DNA of 46,830 nucleotides from positions 1 to 46,830 of the IMG/VR virus record IMGVR_UViG_3300047321_000335; one strand, given 5' to 3'. The DNA comes from a virus. Made by a program: the position numbers and the translations under genes. How positions within the stretch are numbered: the first letter of the stretch is position 1; each line of letters opens with the position of its first letter. Shown piece after piece: positions 32,285-39,939 of this stretch. The notes beneath the pieces are model-generated. The model saw only the letters and a program-made list of their open reading frames with translations. It had not been told where the DNA came from and made no database searches.

Positions 32285-33046
32285 ATGACTACTCAGCACT
32301 CAGGCGATCGCCTCAGGGAAATCCTGAAAAGCAGACAGATGGGCCCTACAGAGCTTGCCGGGCAGCTCGGGGTCTCCACTCAGACGTTGAACAACTGGTT
32401 CTCCCGAGGGGTACCGGGAAAGGAGCTGCTGGCTGTTGCAAACAGATTGGGCGTTTTCACGGAGTGGCTACATTCCGGAGAGGGCCCCCAGATGGACCTG
32501 GACTCGTTAAATGGCGCGGTTTGGAGACGGGAAAGAGATCTCGATATTCAGCTTTCCCAGCTCGGAGCTATGCCTATTCGAGAATGGGATGATTCAACAC
32601 CTGTAGAGGATGACGAGGTGTCCGTTCCATTTTTGCGTGAAGTAGAGCTGGCAGCAGGATCGGGCCGTTTTGCTATAGAAGAAAATGACAGTGCTCGACT
32701 CAGATTTGGCAAGAGGAGCTTGAGGAACAATGGCGTTCAATTCGAGAATGCTCGCTGCGTCGTTGTCCGCGGGAACAGCATGCTGCCCGTGCTTCGCGAC
32801 GGCGCGACCGTCGGCGTAAACGTAGGGAGAAACTCTCTGAGGGACGTTGTCGATGGAGACCTATATGCGCTTAACCACAATGGGCAGCTGCGGGTTAAGC
32901 AGGTCTACCGATTGCCCCAAGGGGTTCGCCTACGCAGCTTCAATCGGGACGAGCATGAGGACGAAGACTACACATTTGAGGAAATGCAGGATCAAAATCT
33001 AGCAATTCTCGGCCATGTATTTTGGTGGGGGATGTTCGCGCGCTGA
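32285..33046 (+). CDS. cI: CI repressor, XRE DNA-binding and S24 self-cleaving domains
   Basis: The 253-residue product has an XRE helix-turn-helix at about 10-60 (PTELAGQLGVSTQTLNNWFSRG). A LexA-type S24 domain follows, with the cleavage pair Ala124-Gly125 (ELAAGSG), nucleophile Ser165 (RGNSMLP) and general base Lys205 (LRVKQ). RecA filaments should trigger self-cleavage and induction. No clear ribosome site precedes the ATG; a nearly leaderless mRNA is likely. It is followed by a terminator. Confidence 0.93.
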   Translation: MTTQHSGDRLREILKSRQMGPTELAGQLGVSTQTLNNWFSRGVPGKELLAVANRLGVFTEWLHSGEGPQMDLDSLNGAVWRRERDLDIQLSQLGAMPIREWDDSTPVEDDEVSVPFLREVELAAGSGRFAIEENDSARLRFGKRSLRNNGVQFENARCVVVRGNSMLPVLRDGATVGVNVGRNSLRDVVDGDLYALNHNGQLRVKQVYRLPQGVRLRSFNRDEHEDEDYTFEEMQDQNLAILGHVFWWGMFAR

Positions 33047-33086
33047 CCCAGTCGCACCTAGTCGCCACCTCCAGCTGATTCCACCC

Positions 33087-33111
33087 AAAGCCCGCCTCGC
33101 GCGGGCTTTTT
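33087..33111 (+). terminator. cI terminator
   Basis: AAAGCCCGC-CTC-GCGCGGGCTTTTT forms a strong stem with a T tract 41 bases after the cI stop. Confidence 0.85.
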
Positions 33112-33121
33112 CATGCCTGCG

Positions 33122-33173
33122 ATAAACGCAATAAACAAAAGGTGTTGACGTGTTTATAAACGTATTGTTTACT
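33122..33173 (+). promoter_or_regulatory. Early promoter of the plus-strand operon with operator (pL-like)
   Basis: TTGACG (33145-33150) and TTTACT (33168-33173) are 17 bases apart. The spacer holds GTTTATAAAC (33152-33161). Further TAAAC half-sites lie at 33123-33128 and 33131-33136, and GTTTAC overlaps the -10. The half-sites match those of the cro operator, so CI should bind both. Confidence 0.72.
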
Positions 33174-33366
33174 AGGCCCATCGAGACGCCACGGCGGATC
33201 GGGACACGACTGGTGAAGCCGCCAGTTAGCACGGGGTCAGCGAATTGGCCTCCCAGCCCCGCGAGGGATCGACTGGAACCAAGTTCTTTAAGAGAGACGG
33301 ATTTCACTGGCTGGCCTTGGCGACAGGGCCAGACGGGAAATCAACCGAACCCGCACGGAGCAATGA
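33174..33366 (+). promoter_or_regulatory. Leader of the plus-strand early operon
   Basis: This stretch of 193 bases lies between the pL-like promoter and the first gene. It has local GC-rich complements (for example GGCCTTGG...and CAGGGCCAG near 33310-33335) but no convincing gene. An antitermination site could lie here; I cannot identify one. Confidence 0.35.
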
Positions 33367-33369
33367 GTG

Positions 33370-34146
33370 ATGGAACAAACCCTTCAGCAACTGCTGGCCG
33401 AACGTGTCAGCACCTATGCGCTCTCTGATCGCCCTCGTGAGCTGATCGATGAGGGCATCGACAAGATGTTCAAGAGCGTCGTCGAAGATGCCTTCAGGTC
33501 ATACGGCACCATCGGTGAGTCCATTAAAACCGCAGTGAAAGAAGCCTTCCCGGCCAATGTCGCCGACATGTTTGAGCTCCAGCGCTACAACGCACTGATC
33601 GCCAATGCTTTACGCGAGCGCTGGGAGGCCGCGGGCATGGAGTCGGCGATCATGAAGCAGGCTGACGCATCCATCACTGAGGTTTTGACCGGTGAAGGCC
33701 TGCTGACTGGTGAAATCTCGCTGAGGGATTTGCTCGAGGCTTTCATTGATGAGCACAAGGAAGAGGCAGCAGAAGAGCGGTGGAGTAGCCCAGAGATACG
33801 CATCACTGAAGACGACGGCAATTCTCGCAAGTTCTATCACATCTTCTTTGATGCACAGCCCGAAGGCGGAAATCGGTACAGCTACAGCAACGACCGCCGC
33901 AGCGACTACAGCCTGAAGCACAACCTGCATGTGATGGTTGAGGGTGTGCGCGAAACCGGCGACCACTGGAGGCCAAAGGTTGAATTCGGGAAGGTATACA
34001 GCGCGCAGCTCGACGATAAAAAGGTATCGATCAATATGAAGGTTCGCACTAAATGGGAGCGGATTCTGGCGTCGCTGTACTTCGGCGATGCGGTGCTGCT
34101 CATCGACTGCGAGGAAAGCGATTTTTCATACGGTTTTGACGACTAA
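33370..34146 (+). CDS. First gene of the plus-strand early operon, function unknown
   Basis: The 258-residue product (MEQTLQQLLAERVSTYALSDRPRELIDEGIDKMF...) is helical and acidic in its first 140 residues, then has a beta-rich part (RKFYHIFFDAQPEGGNRYSY, HNLHVMVEGVRETGDHW, KVSINMKVRTKWERIL). GGAG lies upstream; a GTG one codon earlier is also possible. I do not recognise a family. As the first gene after pL it is expressed right after induction, so takeover of the host or protection of the phage are possible roles (inference). Confidence 0.75.
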   Translation: MEQTLQQLLAERVSTYALSDRPRELIDEGIDKMFKSVVEDAFRSYGTIGESIKTAVKEAFPANVADMFELQRYNALIANALRERWEAAGMESAIMKQADASITEVLTGEGLLTGEISLRDLLEAFIDEHKEEAAEERWSSPEIRITEDDGNSRKFYHIFFDAQPEGGNRYSYSNDRRSDYSLKHNLHVMVEGVRETGDHWRPKVEFGKVYSAQLDDKKVSINMKVRTKWERILASLYFGDAVLLIDCEESDFSYGFDD

Positions 34147-34208
34147 CCCTCTCCATATCAATCCAGCGTCCGTGCAGACGCTTTCGGAAATCAATCGAGG
34201 GTTCAACC

Positions 34209-34373
34209 ATGCCGAAGAAAATAGGAAAGCTGGTGGTGGCCACCAAGATCGATACGGCGCGCGGCATCGCGATCGCCGGAGCGGGTAACTGGGTGCTGCA
34301 GGTGATCTGCGTGGGCATCCTTATCGCTGTGCATGTCGCGTCGCTGGTCATGGATGCAGGCGCAAAGCGGTGA
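34209..34373 (+). CDS. Very small membrane protein
   Basis: A 54-residue frame starts at 34209 after GAGGG (MPKKIGKLVVATKIDTARG...). It has a basic start and a membrane segment (about 22-46, AGAGNWVLQVICVGILIAVHVASLVM). The strong ribosome site and clear membrane helix support it. Function unknown. Confidence 0.7.
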   Translation: MPKKIGKLVVATKIDTARGIAIAGAGNWVLQVICVGILIAVHVASLVMDAGAKR

Positions 34374-34597
34374 GCGCCGCAGCGCAGTGGACATCGCCCC
34401 GCCATGGCGTGCACCAGCTCGACGCCGGGCTCCGCAGCGCTGTAGTGGTGCTGCTCGGTGACGCTTTTGTGTTGAGCACTTTCCTTATCGGATCCACCGC
34501 ACCTATCAAGCAAACCTTCAACTCCCTGACTACCGCGATGCAAGCGGGCGAGTCCTGGGCAGACGTTACGACCAGCGCCACGACAGCCTGTCGATAA
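34370..34597 (+). CDS. Doubtful open frame after the small membrane gene
   Basis: A GTG-started 75-residue frame overlaps the previous stop (GTGA), but there is no clear ribosome site and the composition is ambiguous. Another frame at about 34471-34737 reads without a stop and includes YRDASGRVLG, which looks protein-like but has no start codon in the right place. One of the two may be the remains of a gene broken by a frameshift. Confidence 0.25.
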   Translation: MSAAAQWTSPRHGVHQLDAGLRSAVVVLLGDAFVLSTFLIGSTAPIKQTFNSLTTAMQAGESWADVTTSATTACR

Positions 34598-34743
34598 CTG
34601 CCCGGTCCCTGGTTCGCCAGGCCGTATCGGTGAGCTCTGTGGCCCAGCGGGTCGTTGGCAGGTTTGGTCACCTCGCCACAGAGTTCAGCCAATGCGGAAG
34701 AGAACACACCGCCGACGCGGCCCCCTGCATTCCCATCAACCCC

Positions 34744-34761
34744 AGAGGATAAGACCATGTA
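34744..34761 (+). other. Start-stop element: ribosome site followed by ATG-TAA
   Basis: AGAGGATAAGACC is followed directly by ATG and TAA (34756-34761). The spacing from the ribosome site to the ATG is normal, so ribosomes may bind and release at once. It may be the leftover of a deleted gene or a small control element. Confidence 0.4.
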
Positions 34762-34841
34762 AACCACAGCCAGCCGGCCCCGCCTAATGCGGCGCTCGCT
34801 CAGATCGACGCGACGTGTGGTGGTACATACGTGCGGAAGGG

Positions 34842-34869
34842 AAAGCCCGGCTTCCTCCGGGCTTTTTTA
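34842..34869 (+). terminator. Terminator inside the plus-strand early operon
   Basis: AAGCCCGG-CTTCCT-CCGGGCTTTTTT is a perfect stem with a T tract. It separates the first two early genes from the rest, so antitermination may be needed. Confidence 0.82.
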
Positions 34870-34936
34870 TGCCTGTCGTTATTCGCCAGCACCCTGGACA
34901 GGGTTCTGACCAATGCCTTCAGCCAGGGAGAAACAC

Positions 34937-35224
34937 ATGCACGCACTTATGCACCAGCGCGTAACGGTCCTTGAGGCCATGCGCGCCCGAATGAACACCA
35001 ACACCGTCGACCTCTTCACCCGCATCGGGAAACGCTCACCAGTGCAAAAGATTCGTTACCAGATCGTGGGCAAAGGCCAGGGCGCTTACCACATCAAGGA
35101 AATGGCCGCCGGCAAGGTAATTGGTTTCCGCAGCACCTGGAAGGCGGCCAGCAACTTCGCCCAGGAGATGGAATCGCGCGCCGACGCTAAGGCGCTGATC
35201 GAAGGCTCGGGGTTCGAATCATGA
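34937..35224 (+). CDS. Phage protein of unknown function
   Basis: The 95-residue product starts MHALMHQRVTVLEAMRARM at an ATG placed well after AGGGAG. It has VQKIRYQIVGKGQGAYHIKEMAAGKVIGFRSTWKAASNFAQEME, a compact alpha-beta pattern. An in-frame ATG at 34913 has no ribosome site. It overlaps the next gene by 4 bases. Family not recognised. Confidence 0.72.
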   Translation: MHALMHQRVTVLEAMRARMNTNTVDLFTRIGKRSPVQKIRYQIVGKGQGAYHIKEMAAGKVIGFRSTWKAASNFAQEMESRADAKALIEGSGFES

Positions 35225-35538
35225 ACATAGGCCAACCCCTCCCCGATCCGCGCACTGCGGTGATGAATAACCTGTCCCGCCAGATCGATAGCTTCTTCGC
35301 GGCAGGCGGCCGGGCCCAGCACATAGCGGCTGGCATCAGCGGCGAGTACTGCGGCCCCGGCATGGCCAGCCATCAGCAGAAGCTGCGTGCCGAACGCGAC
35401 AAGCTCGCGCCCACCGTGCAGTACCTGTTCGATCAGGGCCACACCATGCACCAGGCCGCTGAGGCTATGGGCATCGCCATGAAGCGCCTCAAGCTAATCG
35501 CCAAAGAGAACGGCATCAAATTCCCCGCTGCGTCGTGA
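35221..35538 (+). CDS. Small helix-turn-helix-like phage protein
   Basis: The 105-residue product ends in QYLFDQGHTMHQAAEAMGIAMKRLKLIAKENGIKF, which reads as a helix-turn-helix of the kind found in resolvases and small regulators. The first half is polar. The start is in an ATGA overlap. It may bind DNA; the target is unknown. Confidence 0.72.
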   Translation: MNIGQPLPDPRTAVMNNLSRQIDSFFAAGGRAQHIAAGISGEYCGPGMASHQQKLRAERDKLAPTVQYLFDQGHTMHQAAEAMGIAMKRLKLIAKENGIKFPAAS

Positions 35539-35626
35539 GGCGCCCAATACGCCGCGCCGCGTGGCAGCGCCGGCAAGAACAATTCCACCTACCACCAAGC
35601 GGGCTGATGCCCAAGGAACCGTCGCC

Positions 35627-35974
35627 ATGTCCACCCCAACAGATACAGCCGAATTCCTCGAAGAGCTCAACGGCGGCGCCTTCGCCAGCCAGATCGGCCA
35701 CGCACTCTCTGAAGTAGCGGCGGGCGTTGTTGACCACAGCAAGGCCGGCAAGCTGGTCATCACGCTGGACTTCAGCCAGATCGGCGAATCCCACCAGGTG
35801 AAGATCAAGCACAAGCTCGATTACAAGGTGCCGACCAAGCGCGGCACCCGCAGCGAGAACACCAGCCTGGATACGCCGATGTATGTCGGCTCCGGCGGGA
35901 AGATCACCCTCTTCCAAGAAAAGCACGACCAGCTGTTCAGTCGTGACGAAGCCCCTATCAAACCTCGCACCTAA
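35627..35974 (+). CDS. Phage protein paired with DUF2303
   Basis: The 115-residue product (MSTPTDTAEFLEELNGGAFASQIGHALSEVAAGVV...) follows AAGGA. It has KLVITLDFSQIGESHQVKIKHKLDYKVPTKRG, typical of the small gene placed directly before the DUF2303 gene in many phages. The pair is presumably functionally linked, but the activity is unknown. Confidence 0.75.
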   Translation: MSTPTDTAEFLEELNGGAFASQIGHALSEVAAGVVDHSKAGKLVITLDFSQIGESHQVKIKHKLDYKVPTKRGTRSENTSLDTPMYVGSGGKITLFQEKHDQLFSRDEAPIKPRT

Positions 35975-35994
35975 TCCAGCCAAGGAAACGACGA

Positions 35995-36810
35995 ATGTCC
36001 CTCACCAAAGAAGCAATCCAGCTCATCACCGATACCGCCCTTGCCGCTGCCGGCAAGACCCTCGACGCGCAAACCCCTATTGTGGTGCTGCCGAACGAAT
36101 ACCAGGTCGTGGCGCTGGAGAAGTGGCAGGCCGGTCGCAGCCGCTTCCGCGGCATCTACTCCACGCACTCGCTGGCCGACTTCAGTGCCTACGTTGCTGA
36201 TCGGTCCATCAAGACCGCTAAAGGCTTCATCGATCAGGACCAGATGACGTGCATCCTGCTTTTCAACCTGGGCGACGACAAGGCGCCCGGCCATGCAGAT
36301 GACCGCGCGGTGCTGAAGTTGAAGCCATCCGCAGGCTACAAGGCAGCGCAGGAAATCGGCGGTCGCGCAATGTCCCAGAAGGACCTCAGCGACTGGATTG
36401 AGGATTGGCACCAGTACCTGACCCCGATCGACGCCGAAGGGACCGCAATTCCGGTGGCCAAGGCCATTGCCGCAGTGCGCACCATCACGGTCAAGGCCAC
36501 CAGCGAATCGGAAACTACCGTCGGCGAGACCAGCGCCAGCCGCAGCGCCATGGACCAGATCGAAGCCCGCAGTAAGGAAACCCTGCCGACCTCCCTGCTA
36601 TTCAACGTGATCCCGTTCGAGGGGCTGATCGAACAGCAGATTCAACTGCGCATATCGGTTATCACCAGCGGCTCGCAGCCGGTGCTGAAGCTGCGCTGGC
36701 TGGGTGAGGAAGTGCAGCGCGAAGATATTGCTCAGGAATTCAAGACAGTCCTCCAACAACAGATCGGCACCAATGCCAGCCTGGCTATTGGTTCGTTCGA
36801 TCCCAAATAA
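35995..36810 (+). CDS. DUF2303 (YfdQ-like) protein
   Basis: The 271-residue product contains the DUF2303 features VVLPNEYQVVALEKWQAGRSRFRGIYSTHSLADFSAYV, ILLFNLGDD.APGHADDRAVLKLKPSAGYKA and LSDWIEDWHQYL, and a C-terminal FNVIPFEGLIEQQIQLRISVI. Members occur in early operons of temperate phages, often near recombination or anti-defence genes. The function is not established. It ends 58 bases before the stop of the opposing AT-rich gene. Confidence 0.9.
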   Translation: MSLTKEAIQLITDTALAAAGKTLDAQTPIVVLPNEYQVVALEKWQAGRSRFRGIYSTHSLADFSAYVADRSIKTAKGFIDQDQMTCILLFNLGDDKAPGHADDRAVLKLKPSAGYKAAQEIGGRAMSQKDLSDWIEDWHQYLTPIDAEGTAIPVAKAIAAVRTITVKATSESETTVGETSASRSAMDQIEARSKETLPTSLLFNVIPFEGLIEQQIQLRISVITSGSQPVLKLRWLGEEVQREDIAQEFKTVLQQQIGTNASLAIGSFDPK

Positions 36811-36868
36811 AGCCATTGGCGGGAAGGTAGGCTCCGTTATAACCATTGCCTTGGCAGTTGAAAGCGTA

Positions 36869-37543
36869 TCAGCTGCTTGAGTCTGCCTCGGCCATGAGTT
36901 CTCGCTTCAATTCGAAAAGCCTTGAGTATTCGTAAATGGATTCAATTATTTCATCTTTGTAATTAGTTGGTCTTGGGCTAGTTCTTTCCTCAGCCAAAGA
37001 TATCCCCTCAGGGTCAAATGCGACTGACGACAACTCGAATGGACTAATACAAGGATCAGAAATAACATGACCTAGATTTAAATTTCTATTGGACACAGCG
37101 CGCAGCTGAGCAACCATTAACACATTAAGGCTAGATACTATAGGATCACGCAGTTGCTTTTCGCAGTCGAATTTTTTTATAAGCTTATAAAGCTCCCAAA
37201 ACTCTGGAACTCTAGGGTCTACTGGACCGGACGACCCAAAACCCCCGGCATGCTTTAGGGCGAGTCCTAGAAATATTCTGAGCATTTCAACCCGAGATTC
37301 GTTGAGGCTTTCGATAGCCTTTACCGCTTCCGCCTTTATTTCTTTCAGCTTAACAACGTTTCCAGCAATTGATATTTCTTGGACCTCTGGCGCATATCCG
37401 ACAATAAGTGCAATGACAGCAAACGCTACTACAAATGAAGCAAATTCAGCGCCCGAAAACTTACCTTGCATAAGCAACCAAAGCGCTAGCGATATAGACG
37501 CAAGAAATATCACTACGCCCAAACCAACCAAAAATTTCCTCAT
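36869..37543 (-). CDS. AT-rich membrane protein gene (moron), possible defence or exclusion gene
   Basis: The 224-residue product has two N-terminal membrane segments (about 4-26 and 33-52). A cytoplasmic part of about 170 residues follows, mostly helical (LKEIKAEAVKAIESLNESRVEML..., FWELYKLIKKFDCEKQ, DEIIESIYEYSRLFELKRELMAE). GC content is about 42 percent by my count of sample lines, against about 60 in its neighbours. It runs against the early operon and has its own promoter. I do not recognise a family. A membrane anchor with a cytoplasmic effector fits superinfection exclusion or abortive infection, but this is inference. GGGAG fits the ATG at 37543; 37549 is an alternative. Confidence 0.78.
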   Translation of the reverse strand: MRKFLVGLGVVIFLASISLALWLLMQGKFSGAEFASFVVAFAVIALIVGYAPEVQEISIAGNVVKLKEIKAEAVKAIESLNESRVEMLRIFLGLALKHAGGFGSSGPVDPRVPEFWELYKLIKKFDCEKQLRDPIVSSLNVLMVAQLRAVSNRNLNLGHVISDPCISPFELSSVAFDPEGISLAEERTSPRPTNYKDEIIESIYEYSRLFELKRELMAEADSSS

Positions 37544-37569
37544 ACCCATCTCTCCCTTTCGATCCCGGA

Positions 37570-37598
37570 ACTATACCCGCGAGGATGCCGCATGTCCG
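37570..37598 (-). promoter_or_regulatory. Promoter of the AT-rich moron gene
   Basis: On the minus strand, CGGACA (37593-37598) and TATAGT (37570-37575) lie 17 bases apart. The -35 overlaps the start of the methyltransferase gene, so the two may interfere. It should be active in the lysogen, as no operator is visible. Confidence 0.62.
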
Positions 37599-39637
37599 CA
37601 CATCAGAAGAAACATCTGCTCGAATTCAAAACCCAGTATGGCCTTGGCTTCGACCCAATAGACGATGAGATCGTGGTGGACTTCTTCTGTGGTGGCGGCG
37701 GCGCCGGTACCGGGCTGGAGATGGGCCTGGGCCGCGCGGTGACCGTGGCCAAAAACCACAACCCTGCAGCGATCAGCATGCACACCGCCAACCACCCGGC
37801 GGCCCGGCACTACACCACCGACGTGTTCGAGGGTGACCCTGACGAGGAATGCGGCGGGCGGGCCGTGGGCTGGTTCCACATGAGCCCCGACTGCACCCAC
37901 CACAGCCAGGCAGCCGGTGGTCAGCCGCGCAAGCGCGAGATCCGCAACCTTTCGTGGATCGGACTGAAATGGGCCGGCAAGAAACGGCCACGGGTCATCA
38001 GCTTGGAAAATGTTAAGCAGATCCTGCAATGGGGCCCGCTGATCGCCAAGCGCGACAAGGCCACCGGGCGGGTGATGAAGCTGGGCGGCCAGGTCGCTGC
38101 CCCGGGCGAGGTCGTGCCAGTGCATGAGCAGTTTCTGGTGCCCGACCCGAAACGCCGCGGCACCACCTGGCGCCGATTCGTTGCACTGCTGGAAGGCATG
38201 GGCTACGCCGTCGAGTGGCGGGTGATCAAGGCCTGCGACTTCGGCGCGCCGACCAGCCGGGAGCGCCTGTTCATGATCGCCCGGTGCGACGGCCAGCCCA
38301 TCGTGTGGCCCGAAGCAACCCACACCCGCCAGCCTGCCAAGGGCCAGCAGAAGTGGCGCACCGCCGCCGACTGCATCGACTGGACAGTGCCAAGCAAAAG
38401 CATCTTCGGTCGCAAGAAGGACCTGGCCCCGGCCACCCTTCGCCGCGTTGCCAAGGGGTTGAAGAAGTTCGTCATCGACAGCGCCAGCCCATTCATTGTG
38501 CCGATCGCGAATTGGTCCGGCGAGCTGGCCCAGTCTGCCAATGAACCGCTGCGCACCGTTACCGCCTGGCCGCGTGGTGGGTCGTTTGCCATGGCCAGCC
38601 CCATCATCGCCCCGGCCACCCACCAGGGCAGCGACCGCGTAAACGATCCGGGCTCACCTCTGCCGACCGTTACCTGCGCCAACCGTGGCGAACTGACCCT
38701 GATCAGCCCCGTAATGGTCGGTGTCGGCGGGCGCGCTGGGCAGACGGAGCCACGCCCAGGTAATCAGCCGGCCTACACCATCACCGCCAAGGCCGACACG
38801 GCGATCGCGGCGGCGCACCTGGTGAAGTTCCGGTTCGACGATGCGGGCAAAGCGCTCGACGAACCCTTGCCGACCATAACCAGCGGTGGCAACTACCAGC
38901 GCCCGGCCGGCGCCGCACATGCCATGGGTGTCTGTACGGCATTCATGGCCCAGATGAACGGCGGCTTCAACACCACCGACGCCAAGCCGCTGGACGAGCC
39001 AATGACCACGGTCACCAACACCGGAAGTCAGCAACAGCTGGTCACCGCCAACCTCGTGCACTTCCGCGGTAATTGCGATGCGCGGGCCGCTGAAGACCCA
39101 CTGCACACTGTCAGCGCCGGCGGCACCCACCACGGCTTGATGACCGCATTCATGGAGCGCCAGTTCGGCGCGAGCATCGGCCAGGCAATCGACGAGCCAG
39201 CGCCAACCATAACGGCGGGCGGCGGCGGGAAAAGCTCGCTGGTTGAGCTGAAGCTCTCTCCTGAGCACGAAGAAGGCGCCCTGCGCGTCGCCGCGTTCCT
39301 GATCAGCTACTACGGCACCGAGAACATGAGCGGCTGCGACAAGCCCACGCCGACCATCACCACCAAGGATCGGCTGGGCCTGGTGACCGTGATCGTCAAG
39401 GGCACCCCGTACGTGATCGTCGACATCTGCCTGCGGATGCTGCAGCCGCACGAGCTGTATCGCGCCCAGGGCTTCCCCGCTGACTACATCATCGACAAGG
39501 GCGCCGACGGCCGGAAGTTCACGAAGACCGAGCAGGTGCATATGTGTGGCAACAGCGTCAGCCCACCGCCCATGGCCGCGCTGGCCCGGGCGAACGATCC
39601 ATGGCGCAAAAGCGAGAGCCAGGCGGAGGCAGCATGA
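37592..39637 (+). CDS. Large cytosine-5 DNA methyltransferase with a repeated recognition region
   Basis: The 681-residue product has C5-methyltransferase motif I (VDFFCGGGGAGTGLE, 29-43), the catalytic cysteine in MSPDCTHHS (Cys101, a PDC variant of the usual PC), ENV (139-141), FGAPTSRERLFMIAR (217-231), LQPHELYRAQGFP (617-629) and motif X MCGNSVSPP. Between about 310 and 600, where a target-recognition domain lies, there are eight copies of a (D/N)xPxxT(I/V)(T/S) phrase, 30-50 residues apart. It should methylate phage and host DNA against restriction. No partner nuclease gene is visible. GAGG precedes the start. Confidence 0.93.
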   Translation: MSAHQKKHLLEFKTQYGLGFDPIDDEIVVDFFCGGGGAGTGLEMGLGRAVTVAKNHNPAAISMHTANHPAARHYTTDVFEGDPDEECGGRAVGWFHMSPDCTHHSQAAGGQPRKREIRNLSWIGLKWAGKKRPRVISLENVKQILQWGPLIAKRDKATGRVMKLGGQVAAPGEVVPVHEQFLVPDPKRRGTTWRRFVALLEGMGYAVEWRVIKACDFGAPTSRERLFMIARCDGQPIVWPEATHTRQPAKGQQKWRTAADCIDWTVPSKSIFGRKKDLAPATLRRVAKGLKKFVIDSASPFIVPIANWSGELAQSANEPLRTVTAWPRGGSFAMASPIIAPATHQGSDRVNDPGSPLPTVTCANRGELTLISPVMVGVGGRAGQTEPRPGNQPAYTITAKADTAIAAAHLVKFRFDDAGKALDEPLPTITSGGNYQRPAGAAHAMGVCTAFMAQMNGGFNTTDAKPLDEPMTTVTNTGSQQQLVTANLVHFRGNCDARAAEDPLHTVSAGGTHHGLMTAFMERQFGASIGQAIDEPAPTITAGGGGKSSLVELKLSPEHEEGALRVAAFLISYYGTENMSGCDKPTPTITTKDRLGLVTVIVKGTPYVIVDICLRMLQPHELYRAQGFPADYIIDKGADGRKFTKTEQVHMCGNSVSPPPMAALARANDPWRKSESQAEAA

Positions 39638-39939
39638 CCCCCACCCCACAGCAACAACTCAAGCGCATAGCCGAGGTAGCGATCATGATCAACCAGACGA
39701 AACTCGAGTCTTTCATTGAGACCTGCATCAATACCGCGATCGGTTACGCCGTGGCGTTCCTTTCGCAGCTCTTGGTGTTCCCTATGGTCGGTATCCACGT
39801 GCCGATCAGCACCAACTTGGAAATCGGCGCGTGGTTCACACTAATCAGCGTGGTCCGGGGCTACGTGATCCGGCGCTGGTTCAATGCCCGGCTGAAACAG
39901 GCGGCACGCCATCTCGCCGCCGGAGGGCAAGGGTCATGA
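39634..39939 (+). CDS. Small membrane protein (DUF7220-like)
   Basis: The 101-residue product has TKLESFIETCINTAIGYAVAFLSQLLVFPMVG and a second hydrophobic stretch with VVRGYVIRRWFNARL, a two-helix layout common in early operons of phages (DUF7220-type). It starts in an ATGA overlap with the methyltransferase stop after a perfect GGAGG. The function is unknown. Confidence 0.78.
   Translation: MTPTPQQQLKRIAEVAIMINQTKLESFIETCINTAIGYAVAFLSQLLVFPMVGIHVPISTNLEIGAWFTLISVVRGYVIRRWFNARLKQAARHLAAGGQGS

Larger units (their letters stand above)
34598..34936 (+). other. Stretch without a confident gene
   Basis: Apart from the possible broken frame that ends at 34737, this region holds a start-stop element at 34756-34761, a GC-rich segment with local inverted repeats (34775-34800), the terminator at 34842-34869 and the ribosome site of the next gene. 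Confidence 0.5.

Noticed and set aside
34100-34767. Two overlapping minus-strand frames in the gap region
   Set aside because: They are Arg/Ser/Pro-rich, lack ribosome sites and oppose the operon direction.
37571-39649. Minus-strand frames over the methyltransferase
   Set aside because: The plus strand carries all methyltransferase motifs; the minus frames are GC-skew shadows.
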